Shown here: positions 40,730 to 41,902 of the stretch, in pieces
How the letters are laid out: every line of letters begins with the position of its first letter
Position numbering within the stretch: the first letter of the stretch is position 1
Assembly (NCBI GenBank): GCA_016779265.1
Contig: JADHNY010000025.1
Location: 1-41,902 of the forward strand
Direction of reading: 5' to 3'
Source: Pirellulales bacterium
GTDB lineage: Bacteria; Planctomycetota; Planctomycetia; Pirellulales; UBA1268
DNA: 41,902 nucleotides
Translations under genes and position numbers: made by a program
Notes under the pieces: generated by a model
The model's input: only the letters and a program-made list of their open reading frames with translations
Database searches by the model: none
Told to the model about the DNA's origin: nothing

Positions 40730-41902
40730 ATGATCTGTGTGAGTATCGGTCGCGGACGCCATCGGCACATGATCGCCGAGCATCGCTTTCTTGCCGAGAA
40801 CGGCGTGAAGCTTGTGGAACTGCGGCTTGACTACATCCAGGGGCCGGTGCAGGTGAAGCGGCTCCTGCGTGAGAGGCCCTGCCCAGCGATTGTGACCTGC
40901 CGTCGCGCTGAAGACGGCGGGCGTTGGCGGGGCACCGAGGAAGAGCGGCTGCTTGTGCTGCGAACGGCGATTGCCGAAGGCGCTGACTGGGTCGATCTCG
41001 AAGACGATATCGCGGAGAGCGTTCCACGCTTCGGAAAGACGAAGCGGATTGTCAGTCATCACGACTTTCAACGGACGCCTGCTGATCTGGAGAGTCTGCA
41101 TGCCAGGCTGGCAGGCATGAATGCCGATGTCGTGAAGATCGCGACCATGGCGGATCATCCTGGTGACAACCTGCGGATGCTGGAAATGGTGCAGTCGAGT
41201 CGCGTGCCGACGGTGGGGCTGTGCATGGGGGAGATGGGCGTACCCAGTCGGGTGCTGGCCTGCCGCTATGGCGCTCCTTTCACCTTTGCAACGTTTCATC
41301 AGGACCGTGTGCTGGCTCCCGGGCAGCTGGCATGGAAGCCGATGCGAGATGTCTACCGCGTTGACTCGATCACAGAGTCGACAGCGATCTACGGAGTGAT
41401 TGCAGATCCGGTGGCCCACAGCCTGAGTCCTGCGGTGCACAACGCTGCTCTCGCCGATGCGGGTATCGATGCGGTCTACCTGCCGTTTCGCGTGCCCGCA
41501 GAAGATCTCGACGACTTTCTTGCAGAAGCGAAACGCTGGCCGCTCGCTGGACTCAGCGTCACGATCCCTCACAAACAGGCAGTCCTTGACCGTGCCACCG
41601 ACTGCGATGAGCTGGTGAAGGGTATTGGAGCCTCGAACACTCTTCGCTTCCTTCGTGACGGCGGCATCGAAGCACGCAACACCGATGCAACGGCCGCTGT
41701 GGAAAGCCTGCAGGCAGCAATCGCTGAACAGGCGGGTGATCTCGGAGGACCGCGGGCCGGCACAAAGTCAGCGCTGGTCTTAGGGGCGGGAGGGGCTGCT
41801 CGGGCGGTGGCCTTCGGCCTGAGGCACAACGCGATGGAAGTCACAGTCACCTCCCGCACGGTTGAGCGTGCCAAAGAGATCGCCGACGATGTCGGCTGTC
41901 GT
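40730..41902 (+). CDS. aroDE: bifunctional 3-dehydroquinate dehydratase / shikimate dehydrogenase (3' end outside window)
   Basis: An open frame of 391 codons runs to the window edge. Residues 1 to about 220 are a type I dehydroquinase: MICVSIGRGRH start, LVELRLDYI, catalytic His in VSHHDF, Schiff-base Lys in DVVKIATMA, and FATFHQDRVLAPGQL. From about 225 a shikimate dehydrogenase follows: YGVIADPVAHSLSPAVHNAAL, catalytic Lys in TIPHKQ, and the NADP motif LGAGGAARA. The fusion would catalyse consecutive steps from 3-dehydroquinate to shikimate. Such fusions are known from plants, chlamydiae and planctomycetes. GAGAG lies 9 nt before the ATG. Only the last part of the dehydrogenase is missing. 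Confidence 0.95.
   Translation, partial: MICVSIGRGRHRHMIAEHRFLAENGVKLVELRLDYIQGPVQVKRLLRERPCPAIVTCRRAEDGGRWRGTEEERLLVLRTAIAEGADWVDLEDDIAESVPRFGKTKRIVSHHDFQRTPADLESLHARLAGMNADVVKIATMADHPGDNLRMLEMVQSSRVPTVGLCMGEMGVPSRVLACRYGAPFTFATFHQDRVLAPGQLAWKPMRDVYRVDSITESTAIYGVIADPVAHSLSPAVHNAALADAGIDAVYLPFRVPAEDLDDFLAEAKRWPLAGLSVTIPHKQAVLDRATDCDELVKGIGASNTLRFLRDGGIEARNTDATAAVESLQAAIAEQAGDLGGPRAGTKSALVLGAGGAARAVAFGLRHNAMEVTVTSRTVERAKEIADDVGCR

Noticed and set aside
1..41902. Mobile elements, prophage or transferred island
   Set aside because: No transposase, integrase, terminal inverted repeats or clear composition break was seen; most genes are housekeeping or typical of planctomycetes.

Overview
The window is high-G+C bacterial chromosome and almost every gene is intact. 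The gene content points to a planctomycete, probably of the Pirellulales. The clues are a soluble Ser/Thr kinase, a DoxX-like protein coupled to a Tat-exported Gfo/Idh/MocA oxidoreductase, an AroD-AroE fusion, a secreted PHP-domain protein, rpsO-pnp followed by a sensor kinase and a sigma-54 regulator, and Ala/Pro-rich lipoproteins. This assignment is inference from family content; no rRNA or database comparison was available. I see no insertion sequence, prophage or CRISPR array.

Layout. Positions 1-5.9 kb: the 3' end of an unknown gene, then alaS, recA and a secreted PHP-domain protein, all three on the minus strand. 5.9-11.5 kb: a PAS sensor histidine kinase (+), then a PfkB-type sugar kinase, gltX and a multi-spanning membrane protein (-). 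11.8-16 kb: a Mn-type superoxide dismutase, a low-complexity lipoprotein, a 17-bp tandem repeat, a small conserved-looking protein (-), a TPR membrane protein and tRNA-Asp(GTC). 16-21.2 kb: a Ser/Thr kinase and a D-2-hydroxyacid dehydrogenase (-), divergent from a DoxX-like/oxidoreductase pair (+). 21.2-28.5 kb: a complete imuA-imuB-dnaE2 mutagenesis cassette. 28.5-33.2 kb: purC, aroC, a membrane-anchored AsmA-like protein and an acyl desaturase. 33.4-41.9 kb: rpsO, pnp, an NtrB-like kinase, a sigma-54 response regulator, mutL and a bifunctional aroDE cut by the window edge.

DNA repair and mutagenesis is the strongest theme: recA, imuA-imuB-dnaE2 and an endonuclease-type mutL are all present. 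The recA and imuA upstream regions share the element TGTWCAGTA inside GWAC-N4-GTWY half-palindromes. At imuA this overlaps a sigma-70-like -10 and is followed by a second copy. I propose these as LexA-type SOS operators; no lexA gene is in the window, so this is inference. ImuA and ImuB are unusually long, carry low-complexity insertions and contain in-frame tandem duplications. Similar short duplications occur elsewhere in the window. The shikimate pathway is represented twice (aroC and aroDE). Most start codons were placed from Shine-Dalgarno matches; where these conflict, the alternatives are stated.
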